Shown: positions 1 to 6,316, counted from the first letter of the stretch. The stretch: 42,464 nt of DNA from Candidatus Parcubacteria bacterium (GCA_003599595.1 QZIP01000022.1:1-42464); one strand, 5' to 3'. Notes: a model not told the origin generated them from the sequence alone. A program made the numbers and translations.

Positions 1-230
1 AATAAAACCCATAAAATAACTAATATTATCTGGACTAATACTATTTAAAAACTTTTATTATCTGTTTGTCAAGGATCCTATATCTGAAAAACATAAAATC
101 TCATCTAAAATGTACACTGCTATTACAAACTAAAAAATCTAATGGTGGGCATTTGTTTCTAGAATAAGGTGGCGTGTAAAAAAAGATTGATTTATTGTAA
201 AATAAATTTATATAAAAATTTCAAATATTT

Positions 231-770
231 ATGAAGAAAATTAGATTATTGCTTGATAATTTGGAGAGTAGTTCAAATAAAATATTTATTATCAAAATAG
301 TATTCATTGCTCTTCTTCCTAAAACTATTGTTATATTCCTTTTATTTATCGCTTATTTTCTTGGAGTAGATATAAAAAAAATTCTACAATTACAGGATCT
401 TTCATCATATTCATACTCGCTAGATAATTTACTTAATTTAAAGCAAGGGTTTTTTTCAATTTCATGGTTATTCATAATTGCTCCCTTATCGGAAACATTA
501 GTAAATCAAGCTTTAGTTATCAAATTAACGTCTTTTATTACAAAAAAAACCTGGATTCTAATATTAATATCAACAATAACTTTCATACTGATTCATGAAG
601 AAAATAATAAAGTGATACCAACATACGTAGGTACTATCTTAGCATGGAGTTATATTATAAAAAGCAAGAGTTCATTTTGGAATGGATTATGGACAACAAC
701 AGCCATTCACTCATTAATTAATATTCTCAGTGTACTCCCATTATTTATTTTTAAGTTTATAGTAAAATAA
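231..770 (+). CDS. CPBP-like (CAAX protease / bacteriocin-processing) membrane protein, degenerate
   Basis: A 179-residue membrane protein with about four hydrophobic segments. The order of motifs resembles the CPBP (ABI) intramembrane protease family: PLSETLVNQ near residue 85 sits where the EExxxR motif belongs, FILIH near residue 118 matches FxxxH, and HSLIN near residue 160 matches HxxxN. The first motif keeps only one Glu and lacks the usual Arg, so proteolytic activity is doubtful. No Shine-Dalgarno sequence is visible before the ATG. It stands alone upstream of the accessory block. Family membership is inferred from motif spacing; it could be an inactive relative or another membrane protein. 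Confidence 0.6.
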   Translation: MKKIRLLLDNLESSSNKIFIIKIVFIALLPKTIVIFLLFIAYFLGVDIKKILQLQDLSSYSYSLDNLLNLKQGFFSISWLFIIAPLSETLVNQALVIKLTSFITKKTWILILISTITFILIHEENNKVIPTYVGTILAWSYIIKSKSSFWNGLWTTTAIHSLINILSVLPLFIFKFIVK

Positions 771-1100
771 GTGATATTAAGATTATCAGCTTATTCAATA
801 TATTCGGGGCTTTTCTAGGGATGATACTGCCCCGTCTGGAGCCGGTAACCGTAATTGGCTCGGACCCTTCGGCCTTGCTCAGGAAAAGCCTACTTGAGCA
901 CGATGACTATATCAAAACGTATCTCAATAAAGAATCCAGACTTACCTCTTGGCTCCGTCATCAAAATAGTCTTTAGCTATTGCTTCACTCAAAGGTTAAT
1001 CTCCGAAATGGAGGAATTTAAAATTTACTTTAAGGCTGTAAATTTCCTTATGTTTGAAGAAATCTTTAGAAAACTAAAGAAACCAGGCAGATACAGTTAG
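771..1100. other. Intergenic stretch with no convincing gene
   Basis: The 81-codon ORF at 855-1100 starts in a CCTTCGG...TTGCTCAGGA motif, a repeat-like sequence that recurs in this window at insertion junctions (about 3127, 4548, 9312 and 17090). Its translation shows no recognisable domain. I treat the stretch as non-coding or as a decayed gene. Confidence 0.5.
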
Positions 1101-1229
1101 GATATGCTAAAATGACAGTACCGAATGATCCCGGTGCCTGTCCGCCTTTGGCGGAGTGAAAGTACCTTTTTTAGGGAGCGACTGTTGGCACTAATACGCT
1201 AGTGGTCCATATTGGCTACAGGGATCGAA
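1101..1229 (+). repeat. Structured repeat, left copy (inverted relative to 4490-4650)
   Basis: About 130 nt whose reverse complement aligns with 4490-4650. Shared blocks, in order, are CGATCC, GCCAA, CAACA, TCGCTCCCTAA, TACTTTCAC, a CCGCC/GGCGG hairpin and GATCATTCGG. Internal pairing includes CCGCC-ttt-GGCGG, CACTA/TAGTG and a long-range GATCCC/GGGATC. It ends ten bases before the GIY-YIG gene start at 1240, so it may be its 5' leader, an element end or a structured RNA. Confidence 0.7.
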
Positions 1230-1239
1230 ATTTTAAACT

Positions 1240-1965
1240 ATGTTTACAAAGGAGGATATTTTAAAAGAGATCCGCAAAGTTGCTAAAGAGAATGGAGGCA
1301 AAACACCAAGCGAGAAGGTTTTTTATGAAAGCACTGAAATAATTAGGTATAATCGCATGAGATATTGGCCGAATTATGGCGAGTTAGTAAGAGAGGCAGG
1401 GCTTATTCCTAATGAATTTGATAAAACTAAATATACCCAAAAAGAATTATGTGAGATGTTTATTGGAGTTATTCGCGAGACAGGTAAGTGGCCAACTAGA
1501 GGTCTCTTAGATGTTAAACACTTTAAAGATTCTAGCTTTCCGAACTCTAAAACTTTTTACAGCAAACTTGGTTTAACAGGTGATTTAGCGAAGACAATTC
1601 TCGGATATGTAGAAGATCGTGATGAATTTGAGGACGTTGTTAATATATGTAATTCCATTCTCAAAAAGTATAAAAATCATAGTGAAACCTCTGAAAACGA
1701 CGTCGCAAGTGGTTTTGTTTATTTGGGTAAACAACATGGTAGATATAAGATTGGCAAATCAAAAGACGCAAACCGCCGCAGAGAAGATATAACTTTATTG
1801 GGACCAGAACCATTTAAACTTATCCATGAGATAGAAACAGACGATATGAACGGCGTAGAGAAATATTGGCATGAGAGATTTAAATCAAAATGGGTAAGAG
1901 GAGAATGGTTTAAATTAAACTCTTCAGATATAAAGGCCTTTAAGTGTTGGAAGAAAATAGCTTAG
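1240..1965 (+). CDS. Homing-endonuclease-like protein: HNH-associated repeats plus C-terminal GIY-YIG domain
   Basis: 241 residues. The N-terminal ~120 residues contain two related helical units (KENGGKTPSEKVFYE... and RETGKWPTRGLLDVKHF...) that look like the DNA-binding repeats associated with homing endonucleases. Residues ~155-235 form a T5orf172/MUG113-type GIY-YIG domain: GFVYLGKQHGRYKIGKS, an Arg pair in NRRREDI, then VEKYWHERFK and GEWFKL. This suggests a site-specific DNA nuclease, different in type from the short UvrC-like GIY-YIG proteins elsewhere in the window. It follows directly after a structured repeat whose inverted partner lies at 4490-4650, so it may belong to a mobile segment. 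Domain assignment is fairly sure; the target is unknown. Confidence 0.8.
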   Translation: MFTKEDILKEIRKVAKENGGKTPSEKVFYESTEIIRYNRMRYWPNYGELVREAGLIPNEFDKTKYTQKELCEMFIGVIRETGKWPTRGLLDVKHFKDSSFPNSKTFYSKLGLTGDLAKTILGYVEDRDEFEDVVNICNSILKKYKNHSETSENDVASGFVYLGKQHGRYKIGKSKDANRRREDITLLGPEPFKLIHEIETDDMNGVEKYWHERFKSKWVRGEWFKLNSSDIKAFKCWKKIA

Positions 1966-1992
1966 ATTTGATTTTGATATAAATTCAAATAA

Positions 1993-2664
1993 ATGAAGAA
2001 CCAAAAGTTTGTAACTGAAATTCGTTTTATACCAAAACCTCTTTTTCTTGATATAAGAGGCCAGATAACCACAGCTATGGCTTCGGAAAAATTTGATCAG
2101 TGGAAGATAGATGCAGACAGAACAGAAGTTTTTACTGATGATGGGTTAATTTTTGCCTCATATAAAAATATTGGGTTTATTACACTACGAGATCAAAATA
2201 TTGAATTGTGTATAGAGAGGATGGATGAGGCAATAAAAATAATGGGAGATCTTCCTCCTCTTAGATGGGGTGTCAGAATTTATACAATTATTCCCACTCA
2301 AAAAAAATTTACTACTCTTGTATCTGAATACAAAAAGAAGCTATTAAACTTTAACCCCAAGAATTTTTCTAAAATTAATGGGAATCTTGAAGATATTGGA
2401 ATTTCATACATCTTTAAAAATGACAAAAATAAATATCACATAATAACTGGTCCTATGGATAAAAAACAGGCAAGTCAAATTTTTGCTCCAAATGATCTTC
2501 CTAATACAGGTATTTTTATTGATTTAGATATATATAGGGAAAGCGATGATTTTTACAAAGATGATTTTAGAAGGGCACGAATCACAAGTTTTATAAGAGA
2601 TTCTTTTACAAAAGGGAAAGAAATTGTAGAAGAGTTGAAAAATAATATAGATGACAAAAAGTAA
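1993..2664 (+). CDS. Hypothetical protein, first gene of a coupled pair
   Basis: A 223-residue soluble protein that I do not recognise with confidence. It is mixed alpha/beta, with EIRFIPKPLFLDIRGQITT at the N-terminus, a central PPLRWGVRIYTIIP, and an acidic/basic C-terminus. The layout faintly recalls the TIGR04255 family, a sporadic group in defence-like and mobile contexts, but I would not assign it. Its end overlaps the start of the next gene by 14 bases, which indicates translational coupling. It lies 27 bases after the homing-endonuclease-like gene on the same strand and may be co-transcribed with it. Confidence 0.7.
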   Translation: MKNQKFVTEIRFIPKPLFLDIRGQITTAMASEKFDQWKIDADRTEVFTDDGLIFASYKNIGFITLRDQNIELCIERMDEAIKIMGDLPPLRWGVRIYTIIPTQKKFTTLVSEYKKKLLNFNPKNFSKINGNLEDIGISYIFKNDKNKYHIITGPMDKKQASQIFAPNDLPNTGIFIDLDIYRESDDFYKDDFRRARITSFIRDSFTKGKEIVEELKNNIDDKK

Positions 2665-3049
2665 TACAAAAACAAACCCAGAAGTAATTACAAGCCTACC
2701 TCCTTCCCAGGGAGGAACTGGCGCTGAGGTGCAAGAACTACAACCTGCCACTATTGGTGGCAGTATAAAACCTCCAAAATACCAACAAGAGGGCCTACTG
2801 CAAATAATGAAAGATAATTGGCATCTTGTTCTTGTATTAATTGCTGCAATAAGCTTTTTTCTTTACCAAGTCTGGACGCCCTTAATAGAACTGAAACAAC
2901 GCGTAGGCGTGCTTGAAAAAACTGTGGATAAGAATTCAGAATTTATAGAAGAAGTTAAAAGAGGAAATTATTTTAATAAATTTCAAAATGAAACATTTCC
3001 TGGGACGTCAGCTCAGCCAAACTCACCTCAACCATCAGTGACACAGTAG
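2651..3049 (+). CDS. Small single-pass membrane protein coupled to the upstream gene
   Basis: 132 residues. A Pro/Gly/Thr-rich N-terminal ~50 residues precede one strong membrane segment at ~56-74 (HLVLVLIAAISFFLYQVW), then a short coiled-coil-like region with a heptad feel (LIELKQRVGVLEKTVDKN) and a Ser/Pro/Gln tail. No family is recognised. The 14-base overlap with the preceding gene suggests the two products act together: a soluble partner and a membrane-anchored partner. The pair sits inside the region bracketed by inverted structured repeats and is probably accessory. Confidence 0.7.
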   Translation: MTKSNTKTNPEVITSLPPSQGGTGAEVQELQPATIGGSIKPPKYQQEGLLQIMKDNWHLVLVLIAAISFFLYQVWTPLIELKQRVGVLEKTVDKNSEFIEEVKRGNYFNKFQNETFPGTSAQPNSPQPSVTQ

Positions 3050-3179
3050 CACAATCCCCAGGTTCGAATTCGGTTTCCGGTATAAAATTTCTTGAAGCTA
3101 ACAAAAAACGTCTGAAAATTTAGGCTCGAACCCTTCGATAAGTATACACTGAGTAAAATCGAAGTGCTCAGGGCTATAG

Positions 3180-3356
3180 CTAGAAAATCTTGCTTTGAAG
3201 GGCAGAATTGGAGGTTTTTAAAAACCATGGAGACCGATGTTTTGTAGATTTTGATCTTCCTGAATTATGCTGTTCAAAGCGCCTTTCGAAGTTGTCAGTA
3301 TAACCAACATATGTCTTGTTATCTTTTAGGCTTTGAAGAATATAAACATAATACAT
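3180..3356 (-). pseudogene. Truncated UvrC-like GIY-YIG nuclease gene
   Basis: The ORF track joins this to unrelated upstream codons; the real nuclease start is the ATG giving MYYVYILQSL. The first ~44 residues match small GIY-YIG proteins: YYVYIL, TYVGYTDNFERRFEQH, and a SKSTKHRSPW segment. After RSPW the family should continue with a conserved YYE segment carrying the catalytic Glu, but here it diverges into unrelated sequence and stops at residue 58. The catalytic Glu region is therefore missing and the gene is probably dead. It sits next to strong hairpins and in the middle of another gene relic (3409-3617), mirroring the tRNA-associated insertions further along. Confidence 0.75.
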
Positions 3357-3361
3357 TGTTG

Positions 3362-3413
3362 AGGAGCGGGCCGCCCTTTGGGCGAGCCTCTCAAATTTTG
3401 CAGACAAAATTTG
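3362..3413. other. Tandem hairpins upstream of the GIY-YIG relic
   Basis: Two perfect hairpins: CGCCC-ttt-GGGCG at 3372-3384 and CAAATTTTG-caga-CAAAATTTG (9 bp) at 3392-3413. They lie directly upstream of the truncated GIY-YIG gene, where other GIY-YIG genes in the window also have hairpins. A related GGAGCGGGCC...AGCCTC sequence occurs at 4783-4813. Confidence 0.75.
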
Positions 3414-3617
3414 AGCTCCTGACGCACTCTTACACAGACTGCCAGGATTCATCCAAGAATTTAACTCTACTTCTATTTTACCAGATTTTTTGTACGAATT
3501 GGAGCCTAATTTAACCTTGAAGTTTCCTTCTTCCTCAAAATAAGCCCTAGTTACTGTTTTTAATCCTTGTTCAGTAACGGATTTTTTATGTACAATAAAG
3601 TGTAATAACAATTGTTA
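3409..3617 (-). pseudogene. Gene relic / dispersed repeat, copy X
   Basis: About 200 nt closely related to 41092-41296 (copy Y, opposite strand). Both begin near AGTTAACA, share CACTTTATTGTACATAAAAA, and encode NFKVKLGSNSY followed by a Lys/Ser segment. In copy Y the frame ends GGVKFLEESWQSV and stop. Here the equivalent nucleotides are shifted by one base, so the ORF track reads through into the GIY-YIG gene. I do not recognise the parent protein. The hairpins and the GIY-YIG relic follow immediately after its CAGGAGCT. Confidence 0.65.
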
Positions 3618-3622
3618 ACTCT

Positions 3623-4459
3623 ATGAATCAAGAAATAGCTCAAGTAACTAAAATAGCAGTCTTTCGGAATAGAAAAATCCGTAAAACCATTCATGAAAAT
3701 GAGTGGTGGTTTGTAATCGTTGATGTTGTGGCTGCCCTAACTGGTTCAGTCCAACCAGAAGGGTACATTAAAGATATGCGCAGACGCGATCCAGAATTAT
3801 CCAAAGGATGGGGGCAAATTGCCACCCCCCTTTCAGTTCAAACATCAGGTGGAGTACAGAAATTAAATTGCACCAATACTGAAGGTATTTTTAGGATTAT
3901 CCAATCAATCCCTTCACCAAAAGCAGAACCTTTTAAAAGATGGTTAGCCAGAGTTGGATATGAAAGGGTGCAGGAGATAGAAGACCCAGAGTTAGCCCAA
4001 AAACGGGCCAGAGCGTTTTATAAAGCAAAAGGTTACCCCGAAGATTGGATAGAAAGACGGATGCGCTCTATTGCCATAAGGGAAGAACTGACAGATGAAT
4101 GGCAAAAACATGGTGTAGAATTGGCAAAAGAGTATGAAATACTAACAGCGGAAATATCCAAAGCAACCTTTGGTGTTACTCCATCAGAATATAAGAAAAT
4201 AAAAGGACTCAAGCGTCAAAATCTACGGGATCATATGAATGATCTGGAACTTTTGTTTTCCCAACTGGGTGAGGCTGCAACTACAGAAATTACCAAAACA
4301 GAACATCCTCAAGGTTTTGAAAAGAATAAACAAGTCTCAAGACGGGGAGGTAAAATTGCTGGAGATGCAAGATCTAATTTGGAAAAAGAAACTGGAAGAA
4401 AAGTAATTACTCCACAAAACTATTTGCCTAAAAAGCAAGGTAAAAAACTTTCAAAATGA
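3623..4459 (+). CDS. BRO-N domain protein (phage antirepressor / DinD-like)
   Basis: 278 residues. Residues ~10-110 form a BRO-N domain: VFRNRKIRKTIHENEWWFVIVDVVAALTGS, then GYIKDMRRRDPEL and GIFRIIQSIPSPKAEPFKRWLARVG. The remainder is helical and charged (RRMRSIAIREELTDEW, ITKATFG-like, then a basic tail), matching the DinD-like architecture common in phages and mobile DNA. BRO-N proteins are DNA-binding; some act as antirepressors, others are DNA-damage-inducible. The gene starts five bases from the edge of the relic repeat X and ends 30 bases before the right inverted structured repeat, so it appears to be cargo of that block. It ends in TGA, which supports the standard code. Confidence 0.82.
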   Translation: MNQEIAQVTKIAVFRNRKIRKTIHENEWWFVIVDVVAALTGSVQPEGYIKDMRRRDPELSKGWGQIATPLSVQTSGGVQKLNCTNTEGIFRIIQSIPSPKAEPFKRWLARVGYERVQEIEDPELAQKRARAFYKAKGYPEDWIERRMRSIAIREELTDEWQKHGVELAKEYEILTAEISKATFGVTPSEYKKIKGLKRQNLRDHMNDLELLFSQLGEAATTEITKTEHPQGFEKNKQVSRRGGKIAGDARSNLEKETGRKVITPQNYLPKKQGKKLSK

Positions 4460-4489
4460 ACAAGTTCTTGCTTCGCAAGAAAGCGATCC

Positions 4490-4650
4490 TCGTGGCCAAG
4501 ATGAATCATTGATTATGATGTCAACATTCGCTCCCTAACAATAAGACCTGTCCTGAGCAAACGAAGTGAGTCAAATGGATACTTTCACCCAGTCCAAAAA
4601 GACGAGGCTCGCCTTTGGCGGCACAAAGATCATTCGGCAAAAGTATCATA
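4490..4650 (-). repeat. Structured repeat, right copy (inverted relative to 1101-1229)
   Basis: Aligns with the reverse complement of 1101-1229, with an extra ~38 nt (4540-4577) that contains a CCTGAGCAAACGAAGTGAG repeat-like motif. The short internal hairpin differs in sequence between copies (ATCAT/ATGAT here, CACTA/TAGTG on the left) yet pairs in both. That suggests selection on structure. Just upstream is a CTTGCttcGCAAG hairpin (4477-4489). Confidence 0.7.
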
Positions 4651-4842
4651 CAACAGATTTACTGATCGATAACCTTATCAGTTTTAAGCAATTCTTTTTT
4701 ATCTTCACCAACCTTGAAAAAATGTATCGTACCCTATTTAGCTCGTTATATCGGAATAAACGTGATTCTGGTTTACCCCTATGGAGCGGGCCACCTATGG
4801 CAAGCCTCGCTCTAAAAGAACATCTAAATATTTCCAGTTTTC
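4651..4842. other. Non-coding or decayed stretch
   Basis: Overlapping ORFs on both strands (4566-4853 and 4646-4846) give no recognisable protein and run through the structured repeat and a GC-rich GGAGCGGGCC...AGCCTCGCTC hairpin at 4783-4813. That hairpin resembles the one in front of the GIY-YIG relic. I see no supportable gene. Confidence 0.5.
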
Positions 4843-5076
4843 TCAAAATATAATATTTGCTTTATCAAGCCCATCAATAAAAGTAAAAGGCCACAGCAAA
4901 GTATTTGAAAACAACCATGGGTCAGTCAGATATTGACTCAAACTCCAACATGAATACATAGGATGTTGGCATCTTAATTGCAACCCTACAAAACCTAAAA
5001 TTAGTCCCACTACAAAATATACGACAACGGCTATCAGTATTCTTTTAGCATAAAGTGTAAATTTTGTATTGCTCAT
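4843..5076 (-). CDS. Small two-pass membrane protein
   Basis: 77 residues with a hydrophobic segment at ~10-32 (RILIAVVVYFVVGLILGFVGLQL), a short loop with two Cys (LRCQHPMYSCWS), and a weaker hydrophobic stretch at ~52-68. No family is recognised. It is probably an inner-membrane protein with the Cys pair on the outer side, but this is inferred from hydropathy alone. It stands alone upstream of tRNA-Gly on the same strand. Confidence 0.5.
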   Translation of the reverse strand: MSNTKFTLYAKRILIAVVVYFVVGLILGFVGLQLRCQHPMYSCWSLSQYLTDPWLFSNTLLWPFTFIDGLDKANIIF

Positions 5077-5136
5077 AATATTTGATCTATTTTGTATCAG
5101 TTAATGTAAATTAGTGTTTATTTCTGTCGCTTTTTG

Positions 5137-5207
5137 AGCGGGATACCAGAATCGAACTGGCTTCTCCACCTTGGAAGGGTGGCATACTACCGGTGTACTA
5201 ATCCCGC
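5137..5207 (-). tRNA. tRNA-Gly(TCC), intact
   Basis: The minus strand folds as a full cloverleaf: acceptor GCGGGAT/ATCCCGC, anticodon loop CTTCCAA (TCC), T-loop TTCGATT, discriminator T. CCA is not encoded. The first 35 nt plus 3 upstream bases are duplicated exactly at 5664-5701, on the far side of the GIY-YIG gene. Confidence 0.96.
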
Positions 5208-5241
5208 ATAACTCTATCCCAGGCGGGGAAGAGAGCTATTC

Positions 5242-5268
5242 TCCGTCAAAAACAAGTATTTTGGCGGA
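5242..5268 (-). other. Hairpin shared with the tRNA-Gly(GCC) locus
   Basis: On the minus strand this reads CCGCCAAAATACTTG, then TTTTTGACGG, an imperfect 9-bp hairpin. A 21-nt core is identical at 39546-39566, where it again directly follows a tRNA-Gly 5' fragment and a GIY-YIG gene. Confidence 0.85.
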
Positions 5269-5297
5269 CCCGCTTAAATGCATTAGCTTTTAGCGGG
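5258..5297 (-). repeat. 40-nt hairpin repeat, copy 1 (downstream of GIY-YIG)
   Basis: Matches 5625-5664 at roughly four positions in five. On the minus strand the stem is CCCGCT/AGCGGG here and CCCGCC/GGCGGG in the other copy, a compensatory T-A to C-G change. The two copies flank the GIY-YIG ORF in direct orientation. Confidence 0.85.
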
Positions 5298-5317
5298 TAC
5301 CACTAAACTACCACCGC
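5298..5317 (-). other. 5' fragment of a tRNA-Gly(GCC)-type gene
   Basis: The minus strand reads GCGGTGGTAGTTTAGTGGTA. It matches the first 20 nt of the tRNA-Gly(GCC) at 39611 except for two positions, and breaks off in the D-loop. Its internal TAG is the stop codon of the GIY-YIG gene. Confidence 0.85.
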
Positions 5318-5583
5318 ATGTCTTTCAAGTAATTTTCTAATCTTCTTTTTAAATATCCTCTACCAAAGCCTGTTTTTAATTGTAATTCTCTTTTCAAAGC
5401 ATCTGTTTTATTTAAACATGCCTCGTAGTAAATTAAAGATAGTCTATCAAATTTTTTTGTTGTTTTGACCTCTTTATTTATATGATCCTTATATCTATTT
5501 TTTAAATCTTCACATGAACCGATATAAAATTCATGCTTTATGCCTTCTGACTGACAAAGTAAAACATAAACATAATAAAACAT
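5308..5583 (-). CDS. UvrC-like GIY-YIG nuclease between tRNA-Gly fragments
   Basis: 91 residues, a complete single-domain GIY-YIG protein: YYVYVLLC, FYIGSCEDLKNRYKDH with the catalytic Arg, LIYYEACLNKTDALKREL with the catalytic Glu, then GYLKRRLENYL. On the minus strand the order is: tRNA-Gly(TCC) 5' half ending just after the anticodon; a 40-nt hairpin repeat; a second hairpin (GGACT/AGTCC inside CAAAA/TTTTG); this gene; a tRNA-Gly(GCC) 5' fragment supplying its stop codon; a second 40-nt repeat; a shared hairpin; intact tRNA-Gly(TCC). This reads as a small element inserted in the anticodon loop of tRNA-Gly with the tRNA restored downstream. Nuclease activity is likely from the intact motifs; homing is inferred. 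Confidence 0.88.
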   Translation of the reverse strand: MFYYVYVLLCQSEGIKHEFYIGSCEDLKNRYKDHINKEVKTTKKFDRLSLIYYEACLNKTDALKRELQLKTGFGRGYLKRRLENYLKDMRW

Positions 5584-5624
5584 AATCCATTCTTCACCTT
5601 GCCCAACAAAAGGACTTTTAGTCC

Positions 5625-5664
5625 ATTTTGACGGGCCCGCCTAAATGTCATAGCTTTTGGCGGG
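5625..5664 (-). repeat. 40-nt hairpin repeat, copy 2 (upstream of GIY-YIG)
   Basis: The minus strand begins CCCGCCAAAAGCTATGACAT and continues TTAGGCGGG, then CCCGTCAAAAT. It follows the truncated tRNA-Gly(TCC) copy without a gap. Its stem shows the compensatory change relative to 5258-5297. Confidence 0.85.
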
Positions 5665-5701
5665 GAAGGGTGGCATACTACCGGTGTACTAATCCCGCAT
5701 A
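5664..5701 (-). other. Duplicated 5' half of tRNA-Gly(TCC)
   Basis: 38 nt identical to 5173-5210: three upstream bases plus tRNA positions 1-36, ending exactly after anticodon TCC. The 3' half is absent, replaced by the hairpin repeat. It is not a functional tRNA alone. Confidence 0.93.
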
Positions 5702-5721
5702 TTTACTCTCAACGAGCCTTG

Positions 5722-5795
5722 TCGGGGACAGAGGACTTGAACCTCCGGCCTCGCGGTCCCAAACCGCGCGCTCTAGCCAACTGAGCTAGTCCCCG
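5722..5795 (-). tRNA. tRNA-Pro(TGG)
   Basis: The minus strand cloverleaf has acceptor CGGGGAC/GTCCCCG, anticodon loop TTTGGGA (TGG), T-loop TTCAAGT and discriminator A. No CCA is encoded. It lies 20 bases upstream of the duplicated tRNA-Gly half. Confidence 0.96.
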
Positions 5796-5860
5796 ATCAT
5801 ATACATTTTACTGATTATTAACCAAAAACTCAAGCACAATGAGTTTAAATATTTATCTTC

Positions 5861-5890
5861 TTGACAAATGCAACTCAGTTGCATTATTAT
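5861..5890 (+). promoter_or_regulatory. Promoter with Fur-family-type operator in the spacer
   Basis: TTGACA (5861-5866), an 18-bp spacer, then TATTAT (5885-5890). The spacer is almost filled by a perfect palindrome, AATGCAACT-c-AGTTGCATT (5867-5885). Bound regulator would block polymerase, which predicts autoregulation of the regulator-ZIP pair. The predicted start of transcription is about 3 bases before the ATG at 5900. Confidence 0.82.
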
Positions 5891-5899
5891 GAAACAAAT

Positions 5900-6316
5900 A
5901 TGGAAACAGCTGAAATCATAAAAAAACTCAGAGATAACGGCTTTAAGATAACAAAAATAAGAAAAAGCATCATAAACCACTTAACCAATTGCAAATCCCC
6001 TGTATCTGTAAAAGAACTTTTAAATGAACTGAAAATTCTGGGAACAAAAGCAAACAAAAGCACAATATATAGGGAAATGAAATTTCTAAAAGATAATAGC
6101 TATATAGTAGAAACTCAATTTGAAGATAGAAAAAAGAGGTTTGAGATATCATCTGATCATCACCACCATCTGGTCTGTGAAATTTGCGGAAGAATACAAA
6201 AAGCAAAAGACTGCCTAGTTTCTAAAATAGAAAAGAGAATTAAAGCAAACCAGGGATTTCTTGTTAAAAAACATAGACTCGAATTTTTTGGAGTCTGCAG
6301 TATATGTCAACACTAG
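5900..6316 (+). CDS. Fur-family metalloregulator, probably zinc-responsive (Zur-like)
   Basis: 138 residues from ATG 5900; the longer ORF-track start would place 13 codons inside the promoter/operator. The N-terminal winged helix (residues ~1-80) contains ITKIRKSIINHL and KANKSTIYREMKFL. The C-terminal dimerisation domain has the HHHHLVCEICGRI metal site and a closing CSICQH, giving two CxxC pairs for a structural zinc. The upstream palindrome fits autoregulation. The gene overlaps the ZIP transporter by 13 bases, and this coupling is why I favour zinc over iron or peroxide sensing. The exact metal is inferred. Confidence 0.88.
   Translation: METAEIIKKLRDNGFKITKIRKSIINHLTNCKSPVSVKELLNELKILGTKANKSTIYREMKFLKDNSYIVETQFEDRKKRFEISSDHHHHLVCEICGRIQKAKDCLVSKIEKRIKANQGFLVKKHRLEFFGVCSICQH

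Noticed and set aside
855-1100. 81-codon ORF
   Set aside because: Starts inside a repeat-like motif, has no recognisable domain, and ends at the structured repeat.
3050-3085. tRNA-like T-loop (GGTTCGAATTC)
   Set aside because: The flanking bases do not form a 5-bp T-stem, and no acceptor or anticodon arm can be built on either strand.
4566-4853. Overlapping ORFs on both strands
   Set aside because: They run through the structured repeat and GC-rich hairpins and give no recognisable protein.
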